Below are positions 31,554-40,794 of a stretch of DNA of 64,000 bases, piece after piece. A program made the translations under genes and the position numbers. The notes under the pieces were generated by a model that searched no databases, was not told where the DNA came from, and was given only the letters and a program-made list of their open reading frames with translations. Origin of the DNA: Thiothrix unzii. Its GTDB lineage: Bacteria > Pseudomonadota > Gammaproteobacteria > Thiotrichales > Thiotrichaceae. The stretch lies in contig NZ_CP072793.1 of assembly GCF_017901175.1 (NCBI RefSeq), forward strand, positions 3,472,001 through 3,536,000, given 5' to 3'. Each line of letters opens with the position of its first letter. The first letter of the stretch is position 1.

Positions 31554-33575
31554 TTAAATCTGTGACATCCACTGCTCATTAAATTGTGCTTCCGGCAATT
31601 GCCACACTTGTGCGTGCAATTGCGTCAACATTTCCGCATCTTCCAAAATCACCAGACGTTCGCTGTTAGAAATCGCCGTCGGGCCTTGGGTGAGCAAGCG
31701 TTCCAACCATTCAGCGCGTTGTTGGCGCGTGGAGGCGGGTACATTGGTACGCTGCGGGATGTAACTCATGTGCTGGCGGAAAGCCAATGGGTCAACCGCG
31801 ATCCGAATAAACAAGTCACGGGTGGAAATGCATGGATGAGTTTGCAATTCGGCGTAGTTTTGCTCGAATTTTTGCAAAATGAAATCCGGTGCGGCTTCAT
31901 CTGGGGTGCGGAACAGCGGATTTTCCAAACTGGTTTGCACACTGGTGAGCATTCCCAACGGTACTGCCAGTAACAGCCCCGCCAACACGGGCGACATCCA
32001 CCAAAACGCCATTGGATTGAGGATTAACAGCAGCAAGCCCCAGCCGAAGCCAGTCAAGCTAACCCAGCCAAATTCACGGATAGCATCCATCCACTGCAAG
32101 CCGCCGCCGGTACGTTGTTGCGTACCCCACACCGCACGTTTGCCGCGTAAAATTTCCACCACGAACTTGCTGTAGTACATCATGCGCACGGGGGCGGTCA
32201 GCATCGACAAAAACGTTTCCGTCAAAATACTGGCGGTGAGTGCCGTTTTACCGCCGAAGTGCGCGACATTGGCGCGGCGTGCTGATAACGCAACCCCAAA
32301 GCTTTTGTAGAAAAACAGCAGAATCAATGTCATTACCAACAGCGCGGTATTCCCCGCCGTTAACGGAATCAACGTCAGTTTTGGGTAAAAAACTGCGATG
32401 ATGGTTAATATCAACAACCAACCGAACCAAATCAGCGAACTGAGGTAGGACATAATGCCCCCCAGCAATAAAAACCGATGCAGGTTGGAAATGCCGTGTG
32501 ACCAAATGATCATCCAGTGCTGCAAGTTGCCCTGACACCAGCGGCGGTCACGTTTTAATGCGTCGGTTAACGTCGGTGGCGGGCGTTCAAAGCTGCCTTC
32601 CAGATCGTAAGCCAGCCAAGTTTCCCAGCCTGCACGATTTAAGAGTGCTGCTTCTACGAAGTCATGGCTGAGAATTTCCCCGCCTAACGAGCCACCTTCT
32701 TTCAGTTTCGGTAGGTGGCAGTGCGCCATAAACGCTTGGGTGCGGATAATGACGTTATGCCCCCAATATTGGCTTTCGCCTAACCACCAGAAATGCAGCC
32801 CTGCGAAAAATATTGGCCCGTACAAGCGGTTAACAAATTGTTGCCCACGTGCATACAAGGTGTCTAAACCAATGGTGTACAGCGGTGCTTGCACCAAGCC
32901 CACACGCGGGTTGCGATCCATTGCATCGACCATGCGCACTAAAGCATCGCCGGTAATTAAACTGTCAGCATCCAGCACCACCATGTAAGGGTGACGACGA
33001 CCCCAGCGGCGGCAGAAATCCATGACATTGCCGCTTTTTTTCTTGGTGCGGTGTTTGCGGCGACGGTAATGAATGCGGGTGGTTTGCCCAAGATCGCGAC
33101 ATAAGGCCGACCACGCGGCTTCCTCACGTAACCAATTACTTGCATCATCCGAGTCGGACAGAATGTAAAACTCGAAATGTTGCAGATTACCGCTGCGTTC
33201 CAGCGATTGATAAATGCTCTTTAAGCCCGCGTAAACGTAGGCAATGTCTTCGTTATAGATCGGCAATAAAATCGCCGTGGTATCTACCGTACACAGTTCT
33301 GGTAACGGTGTGCCGGGGGCACTGGCGATCCGATAACGGTCGCCGCGCCGTAATACCCACCACCCCGCTAATGCCGTGACGAAACCCAATGCCAACCAAA
33401 AGAACAGCACCGCAAACGGTACTGTTACCAAGATTTTCCAGATCAATGGCAAGCCATTGGGCAGGTTAACACCTAACCAAAAGCTGGCTAATCCAGTCAG
33501 CAGGGCGATGACGGCAAAGAAACCCTGCCGTCGTTGTTTGGCTGCATCACGCCACAGGGATGGCTTTTCTTCCAT
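31554..33575 (-). CDS. opgH: Glucans biosynthesis glucosyltransferase H
   Basis: OpgH (MdoH) is the inner-membrane beta-1,2 glucosyltransferase that makes the backbone of osmoregulated periplasmic glucans from UDP-glucose. The GT2 core carries YILSDSDD (about residue 138), VLDADSLI (about residue 197), SHDFVEAALLNRAGW and the DRRWCQGN (Q-x-x-RW type) motif near residue 345. Membrane helices flank it. The protein has 673 residues against 847 in E. coli: it lacks most of the cytoplasmic N-terminal extension, which in E. coli also contacts FtsZ. A small gene (33581-33928) lies between it and opgG. Confidence 0.94.
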   Translation of the reverse strand: MEEKPSLWRDAAKQRRQGFFAVIALLTGLASFWLGVNLPNGLPLIWKILVTVPFAVLFFWLALGFVTALAGWWVLRRGDRYRIASAPGTPLPELCTVDTTAILLPIYNEDIAYVYAGLKSIYQSLERSGNLQHFEFYILSDSDDASNWLREEAAWSALCRDLGQTTRIHYRRRKHRTKKKSGNVMDFCRRWGRRHPYMVVLDADSLITGDALVRMVDAMDRNPRVGLVQAPLYTIGLDTLYARGQQFVNRLYGPIFFAGLHFWWLGESQYWGHNVIIRTQAFMAHCHLPKLKEGGSLGGEILSHDFVEAALLNRAGWETWLAYDLEGSFERPPPTLTDALKRDRRWCQGNLQHWMIIWSHGISNLHRFLLLGGIMSYLSSLIWFGWLLILTIIAVFYPKLTLIPLTAGNTALLVMTLILLFFYKSFGVALSARRANVAHFGGKTALTASILTETFLSMLTAPVRMMYYSKFVVEILRGKRAVWGTQQRTGGGLQWMDAIREFGWVSLTGFGWGLLLLILNPMAFWWMSPVLAGLLLAVPLGMLTSVQTSLENPLFRTPDEAAPDFILQKFEQNYAELQTHPCISTRDLFIRIAVDPLAFRQHMSYIPQRTNVPASTRQQRAEWLERLLTQGPTAISNSERLVILEDAEMLTQLHAQVWQLPEAQFNEQWMSQI

Positions 33576-33580
33576 TACGC

Positions 33581-33928
33581 TTAAGCTTGGAGTGAACGTG
33601 GCAACAAGGTAATCGCTCGCAACGGTGCAACCCGGATACTGCTGCGCTCAAAGCGCGGGCCAGTCTGAGTGCGTGCTTGCGCTTGTTGGGCAACGAGTTC
33701 TTGCTGTACGGTGCTAATAAACAGTTGAATCAACGCTTGATCATCACATGGCGCAGCACGAGTTAATTTTTGCGCTACTTGCGTCAGTAATTGCTCGTGT
33801 TCTGCGCTAGGTAAGCGATGCAGCTTCAAATAATCGTCTGCGCGTTTGCGAGCGTGCGCCCACGCCTCGCTGCGCAGGCCAGTATCGGTAACGTATTGGG
33901 AGGATACGGAAGTCATTGTGTCTTTCAT
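33581..33928 (-). CDS. Small protein of unknown function between opgG and opgH
   Basis: About 115 residues from ATG 33928 (MKDTMTSVSS). The frame is open up to 34003, with other possible starts at 33979 and TTG 34003, none having a clear ribosome site. It is mostly helical and soluble (EAWAHARKRADDYLKLHRLP, EHEQLLTQVAQKLTRA, LIQLFISTVQQELVAQQAQA), ending with a basic, Pro-containing segment. No family is recognised. It sits within the glucan operon, six bases before opgH, whose own N-terminal extension is missing. It could be a regulatory partner of OpgH, but that is inference from position only. Confidence 0.6.
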   Translation of the reverse strand: MKDTMTSVSSQYVTDTGLRSEAWAHARKRADDYLKLHRLPSAEHEQLLTQVAQKLTRAAPCDDQALIQLFISTVQQELVAQQAQARTQTGPRFERSSIRVAPLRAITLLPRSLQA

Positions 33929-34003
33929 TGCTTTGTATTTCTGTCTAAGTAGAGATCGTAAAAGTGAGGCAATTACCATGCCAGTGTTTGGGGTTCCTTG
34001 CAA

Positions 34004-35545
34004 TCATGGTGCAATGCACAATGACTGTGGTATCGGGTAAGACCATGTTTCGCTCACTGGGGTTCCACCGTTTGTCAGCTTAATGTCCAATTCTAGCGGT
34101 GTTTCACAGTTTTGCGGGAAAACTTGAGCGATGACGCGCCAACCTTTGATGTAAGGGTTTTCCTGAACAACCGGTTCTTTGACCTTGCCAGCACCCTGCA
34201 AGCTCGCTTCTGCCTTGGGTGCTTTGCTCAATTTAGGTAAGTCATGGAAGTCGATAATAAAACGAATACTACCCTTGTGTCCCGGTAAAGAATCCACCGC
34301 GCGGTTAGTAATGCGCGTCGCATAGACCTTACCGAGTTGGTGTGCGCTGGGGTCTTCACTGCGCCAGGACAAGCGGTAGTGCAGGCGTTGCGGAATTTTG
34401 CCGGTTTCGCCTTTCCAGTAGGCCACCATATTATCCACAGTGTCGGACTCGGTGTGTAAACGCATGAGCTGAACATGACCATCGCCCCACGCATTCAACG
34501 GCTCGACCCACACACTGGGGCGTGCGTGATACCAAGCTTCCAAATCTTGGTAGCTGTTAAAATTACGGTCACGTTGCATCAGGCCAAACCCTTGCAGCGC
34601 GTTGGTGGGAATCGACTTCACATTGAAATAAGGTACTTCCGCCAGCGGCTGCCACCGCCAAGTGTCATCATTGTGAATCAATAAACCATCAGAATCGTGC
34701 ACTTCCGGGCGATAATCACCGTATTGGTGCGGCGAATTTTCACCGTGGAAGAACATACTGGTCAACGGTGCGACGCCGACTTCGCTGATACTGTCTTTAC
34801 GCGGGTACAATTGTGTTTCGATTTCAATGTCGGTGCTTTTGCCCGGTTTGATGACGAAACGGGTTGCGCCGCTGAGTGATGGGCTGTCTAGCAGGGCGCA
34901 TATTACCAACTCTTCTGCGTCTTTTTCCGGTTTTTCCATCCAAAACTGGGTGTAATCGGGGAATTCTTCCTGGCCTTCTAATGAGGTATTAATACCGAGT
35001 CCGCGTGCCGATAAACCGTAACGCTGGTCTTGCCCTAATGCTCGGAAATAACTCGCACCTTGGAAAACCACGGTTTCATTGTAAGGTGCGCTGGCTCCAG
35101 GCTGTCCGAGTTTGGACAGAATACGGAATCCAGTGAAACCCATATTGGCTTCGTCGTTTTCGAGGTGTAAATCTTTAACTTCGGTGTAGTCGAAGTATTT
35201 TTTGGAAAACGTAATGGGTTTTTCTGCGTTATCTTCCCACGTGAACAGCTTGACCGGGCGGATGAAGTGCATTCCCGGATGCATGAATTCCAGTTGGAAC
35301 GGTAGGTTTTCGCTGCGCCAGAAGGTTTGATTACCAAGGAACTTGATGTGCTGGTAATGGTCGTAGGTGATGCGTCCGGTATCCACCTTCATCATGGGTG
35401 TTTTGACGAAGGCTTCGCTCGCTTTTTGTGCGGCGATCTGTTGGACATGCGGGAAACAGCCTGTATCCTTGGCGTTTGCAGGCAATGCCAGCACCAGTAG
35501 CGCGAAGGTGAAACTGAGTGAAATGGAATGGATGGCTGATTTCAT
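34004..35545 (-). CDS. opgG: Periplasmic glucan biosynthesis protein G
   Basis: OpgG (MdoG) is the periplasmic partner of OpgH, needed for processing or branching of osmoregulated glucans. The 513-residue protein has a signal peptide (cleavage after PANA) and family blocks FRPVKLF-like HFIRPVKLFTWEDN, GFRILSKLGQPG, FQGASYFRALGQ, YGLSARGLGINT, FWMEKPEKDA, and LMQRDRNFNSYQDLEAWYHARPSVWVEP in the C-terminal half. The start at 35545 (MKSAIHS) is chosen from the signal peptide; an extra 14 codons upstream are open. First gene of the opgG-small gene-opgH unit, divergent from opgC. Confidence 0.94.
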   Translation of the reverse strand: MKSAIHSISLSFTFALLVLALPANAKDTGCFPHVQQIAAQKASEAFVKTPMMKVDTGRITYDHYQHIKFLGNQTFWRSENLPFQLEFMHPGMHFIRPVKLFTWEDNAEKPITFSKKYFDYTEVKDLHLENDEANMGFTGFRILSKLGQPGASAPYNETVVFQGASYFRALGQDQRYGLSARGLGINTSLEGQEEFPDYTQFWMEKPEKDAEELVICALLDSPSLSGATRFVIKPGKSTDIEIETQLYPRKDSISEVGVAPLTSMFFHGENSPHQYGDYRPEVHDSDGLLIHNDDTWRWQPLAEVPYFNVKSIPTNALQGFGLMQRDRNFNSYQDLEAWYHARPSVWVEPLNAWGDGHVQLMRLHTESDTVDNMVAYWKGETGKIPQRLHYRLSWRSEDPSAHQLGKVYATRITNRAVDSLPGHKGSIRFIIDFHDLPKLSKAPKAEASLQGAGKVKEPVVQENPYIKGWRVIAQVFPQNCETPLELDIKLTNGGTPVSETWSYPIPQSLCIAP

Positions 35546-35685
35546 GCTGTCGGGAGTCCGAAACGGTTGAATACCGAAATAGGCCAAGGATATGGCGCGG
35601 GAATTGTAGAGTAGAATGCGCTACACGTACAGCGTTACGTGCAGATTATTAATAAAACAGCGTTAGGCAAGGAAAAAATATTTCG

Positions 35686-36864
35686 ATGAACCGTGATCTG
35701 TCGTTGGATGTGTTGAGAGGCATCATGCTAATAATTATGGCGGCTGACCATTTTGGTGAGCCGCTTTTCCAGCACTTGTACGAATTTGCCGGTTACGTGA
35801 GTGCGGCAGAAGGGTTTGTATTCTTGTCGGGAATGCTGGTGGCATTGGTGTATAGCCGCTATCACAGCGCGGGTGGTTACGTGCTGGAGCAGCGGGTGTG
35901 GCATCGTGCCGGGGTGATTTACTTGTATCACTTAATGGTGCTGCTGGCGGTGTTTGTGTTCACGGTGGCGACGGATTTGTCGGGGGCGTATTGGAAAAGT
36001 TTTGCCACGGAAATGCAGGCTGAGCCGATTCGGGGTTTACTGTCGGGCATGGCACTGGGTTATAAACCGCCGATGCTGGATGTGTTGCCGTTATACGTTA
36101 TCTTGATGTTATCCGCGCCCTTTGCGTTGCGCTGGATGACGCAATACCGCACGGTCGGGGTGGCAATGGTCTTGGCTGGCAGCGTGGGTTTGTGGTGGTG
36201 GGCGCAATACGGTTTGGGGAATGCGTTTGAGCGTTTGTTACCGGACGCGCTGATGTTGCGTAATGGTGCGTTCCATGTATTCGCCTGGCAATTGGTTTTT
36301 GTGCTGGGTATGGTGCTGGGCTTTTTACGCTTTGACAGCAAAGATGCTACGCCGCGTGTTAATCCGTGGTTGTTTAGTGCGAGTGTTGCGATTGTGGCGT
36401 ATTTGTTTTTGCAACGTCACGGTTATATTCATGGCTGGATAGGTGATGCGGCGGCGGTGTCGTGGTTGCAGGAATACCGTCATATTGCCCGCGACAATAT
36501 GGCATGGATGCGCTTGTTGAATTTCCTCGCGATGGTGTATGTGGTGGCAGGTTTGATTGCATGGCATAAACGCTTTGGGGTGTTCAAGCTGCTGGCATTG
36601 CCGGGGCGGTGGCTGGCGTTTTTAGGGCAGCATTCCTTGCAGGTGTTTGCGTTTCATTTGGTGGTTTTGTATTGCTATATCCCGTTCCGTTGGGGCGATT
36701 GGGCGTTGAGTGATAATCAGAAATGGGTGGCGTTGGTGTTTTTCTTAGCCAGTTTAAGCTTGCCCGCGCTGTGGCATAAGGCGTATTTACAGCGCAAGAA
36801 ACAACAGCAAAACCGCCGGTCGGAGTTTAGCCCGACCATGCCAGTAGCGTTGGTGTCGGGCTGA
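35686..36864 (+). CDS. opgC: OpgC family membrane protein
   Basis: A 392-residue integral membrane protein with about ten helices, in the acyltransferase-like OpgC family. OpgC transfers succinyl groups onto periplasmic glucans in Rhodobacter and E. coli. Typical features are RDLSLDVLRGIMLIIMAADHFG at the N-terminus, AEGFVFLSGMLVALVY, and the terminal FLGQHSLQVFAFHLVVLYCY block. It is divergent from opgG with 140 bases between starts, so both directions can share regulation. This completes a glucan backbone-and-modification locus. Confidence 0.88.
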   Translation: MNRDLSLDVLRGIMLIIMAADHFGEPLFQHLYEFAGYVSAAEGFVFLSGMLVALVYSRYHSAGGYVLEQRVWHRAGVIYLYHLMVLLAVFVFTVATDLSGAYWKSFATEMQAEPIRGLLSGMALGYKPPMLDVLPLYVILMLSAPFALRWMTQYRTVGVAMVLAGSVGLWWWAQYGLGNAFERLLPDALMLRNGAFHVFAWQLVFVLGMVLGFLRFDSKDATPRVNPWLFSASVAIVAYLFLQRHGYIHGWIGDAAAVSWLQEYRHIARDNMAWMRLLNFLAMVYVVAGLIAWHKRFGVFKLLALPGRWLAFLGQHSLQVFAFHLVVLYCYIPFRWGDWALSDNQKWVALVFFLASLSLPALWHKAYLQRKKQQQNRRSEFSPTMPVALVSG

Positions 36865-36883
36865 TAAGCCACGACCTGTCAAG

Positions 36884-37636
36884 TTAGAGCTTGTAGCCTT
36901 TGTGTAAGGCTACAATGCCGCCCGTCATATTGGTGTAAGTAACGCGCTCGAATCCCGCTGCCTCCATCATACCTTTGAGGGTCGGCTGATCGGGGTGCAT
37001 CCGAATGGATTCCGCCAGATAACGGTAGCTTTCTGCATCATTGGCAATCAATTTGCCCATCATCGGCAGGAATTTAAACGAGTATTGGTCGTAAATCGGC
37101 GATAAGCCGGGTACGACAGGCTTGGAAAATTCCAGCACTAACAAGCGTCCGCCCGGTTTCAGCACGCGGTACATGGAGCGCAACGCAGCATCTTTATCAG
37201 TCACGTTACGCAACCCGAATGCCATTGTAATAATGTCAAAATGGTTGTCCGTAAACGGCAGACACTCTGCGTTCGCCTGCACGTAACGCACATTACCGCC
37301 AATGCCTTTATCGGTGAGGCGTTCCCGCCCGTTTTCCAGCATCGACGCATTAATGTCGGAAAGGATCACTTCGCCGTCATCACCAACGATACGGGCGAAT
37401 TTTGCTGCTAAGTCACCTGTGCCGCCCGCAAGGTCGAGTACCCGATTACCGCGTTTCGCTCCGGCGGCATCAATTGTGTAACGTTTCCACAAGCGGTGTA
37501 CCCCGAATGACATTACGTCGTTCATTATGTCGTACTTGTCGGCTACTGAGTGAAATACCTCGGCAACCCGATTAGCTTTTTCAGTAACGGGTACTTGTTG
37601 AAACCCGAAATGAGTGGTTTTTTCCTGTTCTGTCAT
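36884..37636 (-). CDS. ubiE: Ubiquinone/menaquinone C-methyltransferase UbiE
   Basis: UbiE methylates the ring of ubiquinone and menaquinone precursors using S-adenosylmethionine. The 250-residue protein begins [20 protein letters not shown], as in E. coli, and contains [21 protein letters not shown], motif [48 protein letters not shown] and the terminal [13 protein letters not shown]. Identification is firm. The open frame extends 71 codons further upstream, but the family alignment places the start at 37636. Confidence 0.96.
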   Translation of the reverse strand: MTEQEKTTHFGFQQVPVTEKANRVAEVFHSVADKYDIMNDVMSFGVHRLWKRYTIDAAGAKRGNRVLDLAGGTGDLAAKFARIVGDDGEVILSDINASMLENGRERLTDKGIGGNVRYVQANAECLPFTDNHFDIITMAFGLRNVTDKDAALRSMYRVLKPGGRLLVLEFSKPVVPGLSPIYDQYSFKFLPMMGKLIANDAESYRYLAESIRMHPDQPTLKGMMEAAGFERVTYTNMTGGIVALHKGYKL

Positions 37637-37712
37637 GCGGCATGGTTTCCGAAAGTAGTGGGCATTGTCAGCATTGTAACAGGGTGTCGTTATTTCTTCA
37701 TGGAGTTGAATT

Positions 37713-38132
37713 ATGAAAAAGTTAATCGCGGGTTTTGCCTTAGCATTTTTAGCATCCCCGGCAGCACAGGCATGGACAGGTGGTATTGAGGATATGCGCA
37801 CGATGGAAGCCAACCAAAGTGGCCCGATTTTGCGCATTAAAGGCACCAATATTGCGTCTAATGGTTGCTGTGGAGTCAGCCATCAACGGGTACGTTGCCA
37901 CGCACCACGTCATGCGGCAGGACACCGCCCGCAGCCAGTAGCGCGTTGCCCGCAACCAGCAATGCACCGCTCCGTGCGTTCATCCGCGCATCGTGAACAA
38001 GTGGTTTATCATCATGCTGCTCCCGTGAGTCGCCCATCACCTGTTTATCAGCGTACTCAGGGCGTGGTCAGCGAAAAAACCTATACGCAACGGGTGTATC
38101 GTCGTCCGGCTAACACCTGCCCATTGCGTTAA
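37713..38132 (+). CDS. Small exported His/Arg/Pro-rich protein, unknown function
   Basis: A 139-residue protein with a signal peptide ([20 protein letters not shown]). The mature part begins [22 protein letters not shown], then [18 protein letters not shown], and becomes a low-complexity stretch of His, Arg, Pro and Gln to the end (four to five Cys in total, the last near CPLR). It may bind metal or envelope polymers, but no family is recognised. It is divergent from ubiE, and a strong terminator follows the stop codon. Confidence 0.65.
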   Translation: MKKLIAGFALAFLASPAAQAWTGGIEDMRTMEANQSGPILRIKGTNIASNGCCGVSHQRVRCHAPRHAAGHRPQPVARCPQPAMHRSVRSSAHREQVVYHHAAPVSRPSPVYQRTQGVVSEKTYTQRVYRRPANTCPLR

Positions 38133-38139
38133 TGGCAGA

Positions 38140-38175
38140 AAAACGGGGTAAATATCACCCGATTTACCCCGTTTT
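38140..38175 (+). terminator. Strong terminator after the His/Arg-rich protein gene
   Basis: AAAACGGGGTAAAT (38140-38153) and ATTTACCCCGTTTT (38162-38175) form a perfect 14 bp stem with an 8-base loop. The A-run/T-run ends mean it can work in both directions. Confidence 0.9.
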
Positions 38176-38229
38176 CCGTCGGATGTGCTATCAACACAGG
38201 ATGTATTGTTACGTACAAGGAGTACTGTT

Positions 38230-38529
38230 ATGAAATCACCCACACTATTGACTACCATTTTGTTTGTGGCCAGTTTCAGCGGAGCCAGCATTGCACTCGC
38301 CGAAGGTACGGCTGTTGACCCGATGGCAGCTTACAGTTATCAAGCTCCGGCTAATTCGTGGTATGCCGCGAAGATCAAACCAAAATTTGCGATACGTGCC
38401 AAAGTGCGTGAGGAGCAACCAGCCGTAGCAGTCGTTACGCCGCCGGTTGATCCGATGAATACGCCAGTGGCACGTAATATTGATCCGCCACGTGCGCTAC
38501 CGTTTTGGCATGAAATTCCCGCGAAATAA
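38230..38529 (+). CDS. Small exported protein, unknown function
   Basis: A 99-residue protein with signal peptide (MKSPTLLTTILFVASFSGASIALA). The mature part has two DPM repeats in similar context (TAVDPMAAYSYQAP and PPVDPMNTPVARN), is proline-rich and contains no Cys. Function unknown. AAGGAG seven bases before ATG 38230 fixes the start; an in-frame ATG at 38185 lies upstream of the ribosome site. It is convergent with pilD. Confidence 0.6.
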   Translation: MKSPTLLTTILFVASFSGASIALAEGTAVDPMAAYSYQAPANSWYAAKIKPKFAIRAKVREEQPAVAVVTPPVDPMNTPVARNIDPPRALPFWHEIPAK

Positions 38530-38550
38530 GTCCTCAGCGGTGGTTATCCG

Positions 38551-39426
38551 TTAAAACGGCATAAACATTTGGGTCATGTAGCGCAAAATCTCAGCGTGCC
38601 AAATCAGCGCGATGAATCCGGCAATGGCTAACCAAGGTCCGAATGGCATGGGTACGCTGTGCTTTTCACGTTTGATAATCATCCAAGCGATGCCGAACAC
38701 TGCGCCGAGTAATGAGCCTGCGAAAATCACAAACGGTAAGATTTGCCAGCCACCCCACGCACCGAGTGCCGCGAGTAGCTTGAAGTCACCGTAACCCATG
38801 CCTTCTTTGCCCGTTAGTAAGCGGAATAAATGAAACACCAGCCACAGCGATAAATAGCCCCATACCGCACCCAAGACCGCGTTGGGCAGGCTGGTAAATA
38901 AGCTATCCATGTTCAGCAGCAAGCCCGCCCATAATAACGGGTAAGTCAGTACATCAGGGAGCAACATGGTTTTTGCGTCAATCATGGCTAACGCCACCAG
39001 CACCCAGGTAAAACCGAGTAATGCGGGCAATGTTGCCCCGTAGCCGGTTTTCCAAGCGACTAATACCGACAATAATGCCGTTGTCAGCTCAATCAGTGGG
39101 TACTGGATGGAAATAGGGGTTTGGCACCCTGCGCATTTCCCCCGCAAAAACAGGTAACTGATCACCGGAATGTTTTCCCACGCACTGATGCGATGACCGC
39201 AGGTCGGGCATTCGGAGCGCGGCACGACTAAATTAAAGTCGCTGGTGGGAACTTCTGTCGGTGCGTCATTTTGCCATTCCTGACAATCTTGTTTCCATTG
39301 GCGTTCCAGCATGATTGGTAGGCGGTAGATGACCACGTTTAAAAAACTGCCAATCAGTAAAGAAAATAGCCCGACCATGACCAACAGCCAAGTTTGGCTG
39401 GTGCTTAATAAATTTATCAGTTCCAT
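38551..39426 (-). CDS. pilD: Type IV prepilin peptidase PilD
   Basis: PilD is an inner-membrane aspartyl protease that cuts prepilins after Gly and methylates the new N-terminal Phe. The 291-residue protein has the cytoplasmic four-Cys Zn loop CPTCGH...CAGCQTP (about residues 72-103) and the two catalytic Asp motifs, DAKTMLLPD (about residue 149) and GYGDFK (about residue 215). It is the last gene of pilB-pilC-pilD and is expected to process PilA encoded at 57853-58287. Confidence 0.95.
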   Translation of the reverse strand: MELINLLSTSQTWLLVMVGLFSLLIGSFLNVVIYRLPIMLERQWKQDCQEWQNDAPTEVPTSDFNLVVPRSECPTCGHRISAWENIPVISYLFLRGKCAGCQTPISIQYPLIELTTALLSVLVAWKTGYGATLPALLGFTWVLVALAMIDAKTMLLPDVLTYPLLWAGLLLNMDSLFTSLPNAVLGAVWGYLSLWLVFHLFRLLTGKEGMGYGDFKLLAALGAWGGWQILPFVIFAGSLLGAVFGIAWMIIKREKHSVPMPFGPWLAIAGFIALIWHAEILRYMTQMFMPF

Positions 39427-39445
39427 CGTTATCGCTTGTTATGGG

Positions 39446-40705
39446 TTAAACCACAGCACCCAGTTTGAAAATCGGCAGGTACATGGCAATGACCAACCCC
39501 CCAACAATGACCCCAAGTACCGCCATAATCAGCGGTTCAATTTGCTTGGATAAGGTGTCCACCAACGTGTCCACTTGCTCTTCGTAATAATCCGCTACTT
39601 TACTGAGCATGTCTTCCACCCGCCCGGATTCTTCACCAATGCGAGTCATTTGAATAATGAAATTGGGGAATGCCTGCGTGGTTTGCATTGCCGTGTTTAA
39701 TTGTACACCACGCGAGATGTCTTCTTGCATCCGTAACGTCGCTTCTTCATACACCGCATTGCCGGTTGCCCCAGCGACCGAATCCATTGACTCGACCAAG
39801 GGCACACCTGCGGCAAACATGGTGGCTAAGGTGCGGGCAAAGCGTGCAATTGCTGACAAGTTCAGGATATTGCCAATAATCGGCAGACTCAGTGATACCC
39901 GATCCACAAAACGGTCAAAGGCTTTGGATTTGCGGCGTGCAGTGCTGAAACTGTAGCCAACCACAATCATGCCGAGCAGCGGTATCCACCAGTTCGCTTT
40001 GAGCCAGTCTGACATGCCAATGACCATTAAGGTGAAGGCGGGCAAATCGGCACCGAAACTGCTGAAAACTTCCTTAAATTGTGGAATAACCCAAATCAGC
40101 AAAATACTCGATACCACCAACGCCGCGATAATAACAATCAGCGGATACATCATGGCACTTTTGACTTTGGCTTTGAGCGACTCGCTCTTTTCTTTGTAAG
40201 TCGCCACCTTGTCGAGCATGGTTTCCAGTGTACCGGCTTGTTCCCCGGCTTTTACCAGATTGACGAATAATTTATCGAAATAACGCGGATGACGCGCCAA
40301 GGCATCACCGAAACTTGCGCCGCTTTCAATATCACCCGCAATGCGTTTCACTAAATCGCGTACCGAAGGGTTGTCCCCACTACTGGCAATCATGTGCAAT
40401 GATTGCACCATTGGTACGCCGGAACGCATCATGGTGGTAACTTGCCGCGCAAAATGGGCAATGTCTGCGGGTTTGATGGCAGGTTTAAACAAAGTACGCG
40501 GTTTGCGATATACCCGACCGGGATTGATCCCTTTACGGCGCAATTCAGCGCGTAACCAGTTGGGATTGACGGCTTGGGTTTCTCCACGAATTTTTACGCC
40601 ATTACGGTTAACACCTTCCCAGATGTAGGTGGGCTGGGCAGCGGGCTTTGGTGCTGGTACAGCAGCACGCGGCAAGGGCTTACGGCTTGGATTAACGCTT
40701 TGCAT
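39446..40705 (-). CDS. pilC: Type IV pilus inner-membrane platform protein PilC
   Basis: PilC is the polytopic membrane protein on which PilB and PilT act to build or retract the pilus. This 419-residue protein has two GspF/PilC repeats (about residues 85-210 and 285-410), with FARQVTTMMRSGVPMVQSL and FARTLATMFAAGVPLVESM as the corresponding blocks, each followed by hydrophobic helices. Pro-rich residues 1-25 precede the N-terminal YIWEGVNRNGVKIRGE domain. It lies 89 bases downstream of pilB. Confidence 0.95.
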   Translation of the reverse strand: MQSVNPSRKPLPRAAVPAPKPAAQPTYIWEGVNRNGVKIRGETQAVNPNWLRAELRRKGINPGRVYRKPRTLFKPAIKPADIAHFARQVTTMMRSGVPMVQSLHMIASSGDNPSVRDLVKRIAGDIESGASFGDALARHPRYFDKLFVNLVKAGEQAGTLETMLDKVATYKEKSESLKAKVKSAMMYPLIVIIAALVVSSILLIWVIPQFKEVFSSFGADLPAFTLMVIGMSDWLKANWWIPLLGMIVVGYSFSTARRKSKAFDRFVDRVSLSLPIIGNILNLSAIARFARTLATMFAAGVPLVESMDSVAGATGNAVYEEATLRMQEDISRGVQLNTAMQTTQAFPNFIIQMTRIGEESGRVEDMLSKVADYYEEQVDTLVDTLSKQIEPLIMAVLGVIVGGLVIAMYLPIFKLGAVV

Positions 40706-40794
40706 GGGTTGTTTTCTGCATTATTTTTATAATCTTAGCCCCAGTCTAGCATGAGCATGATGACCCGTGGATTCTTTATGGATAACTGGTGGGC

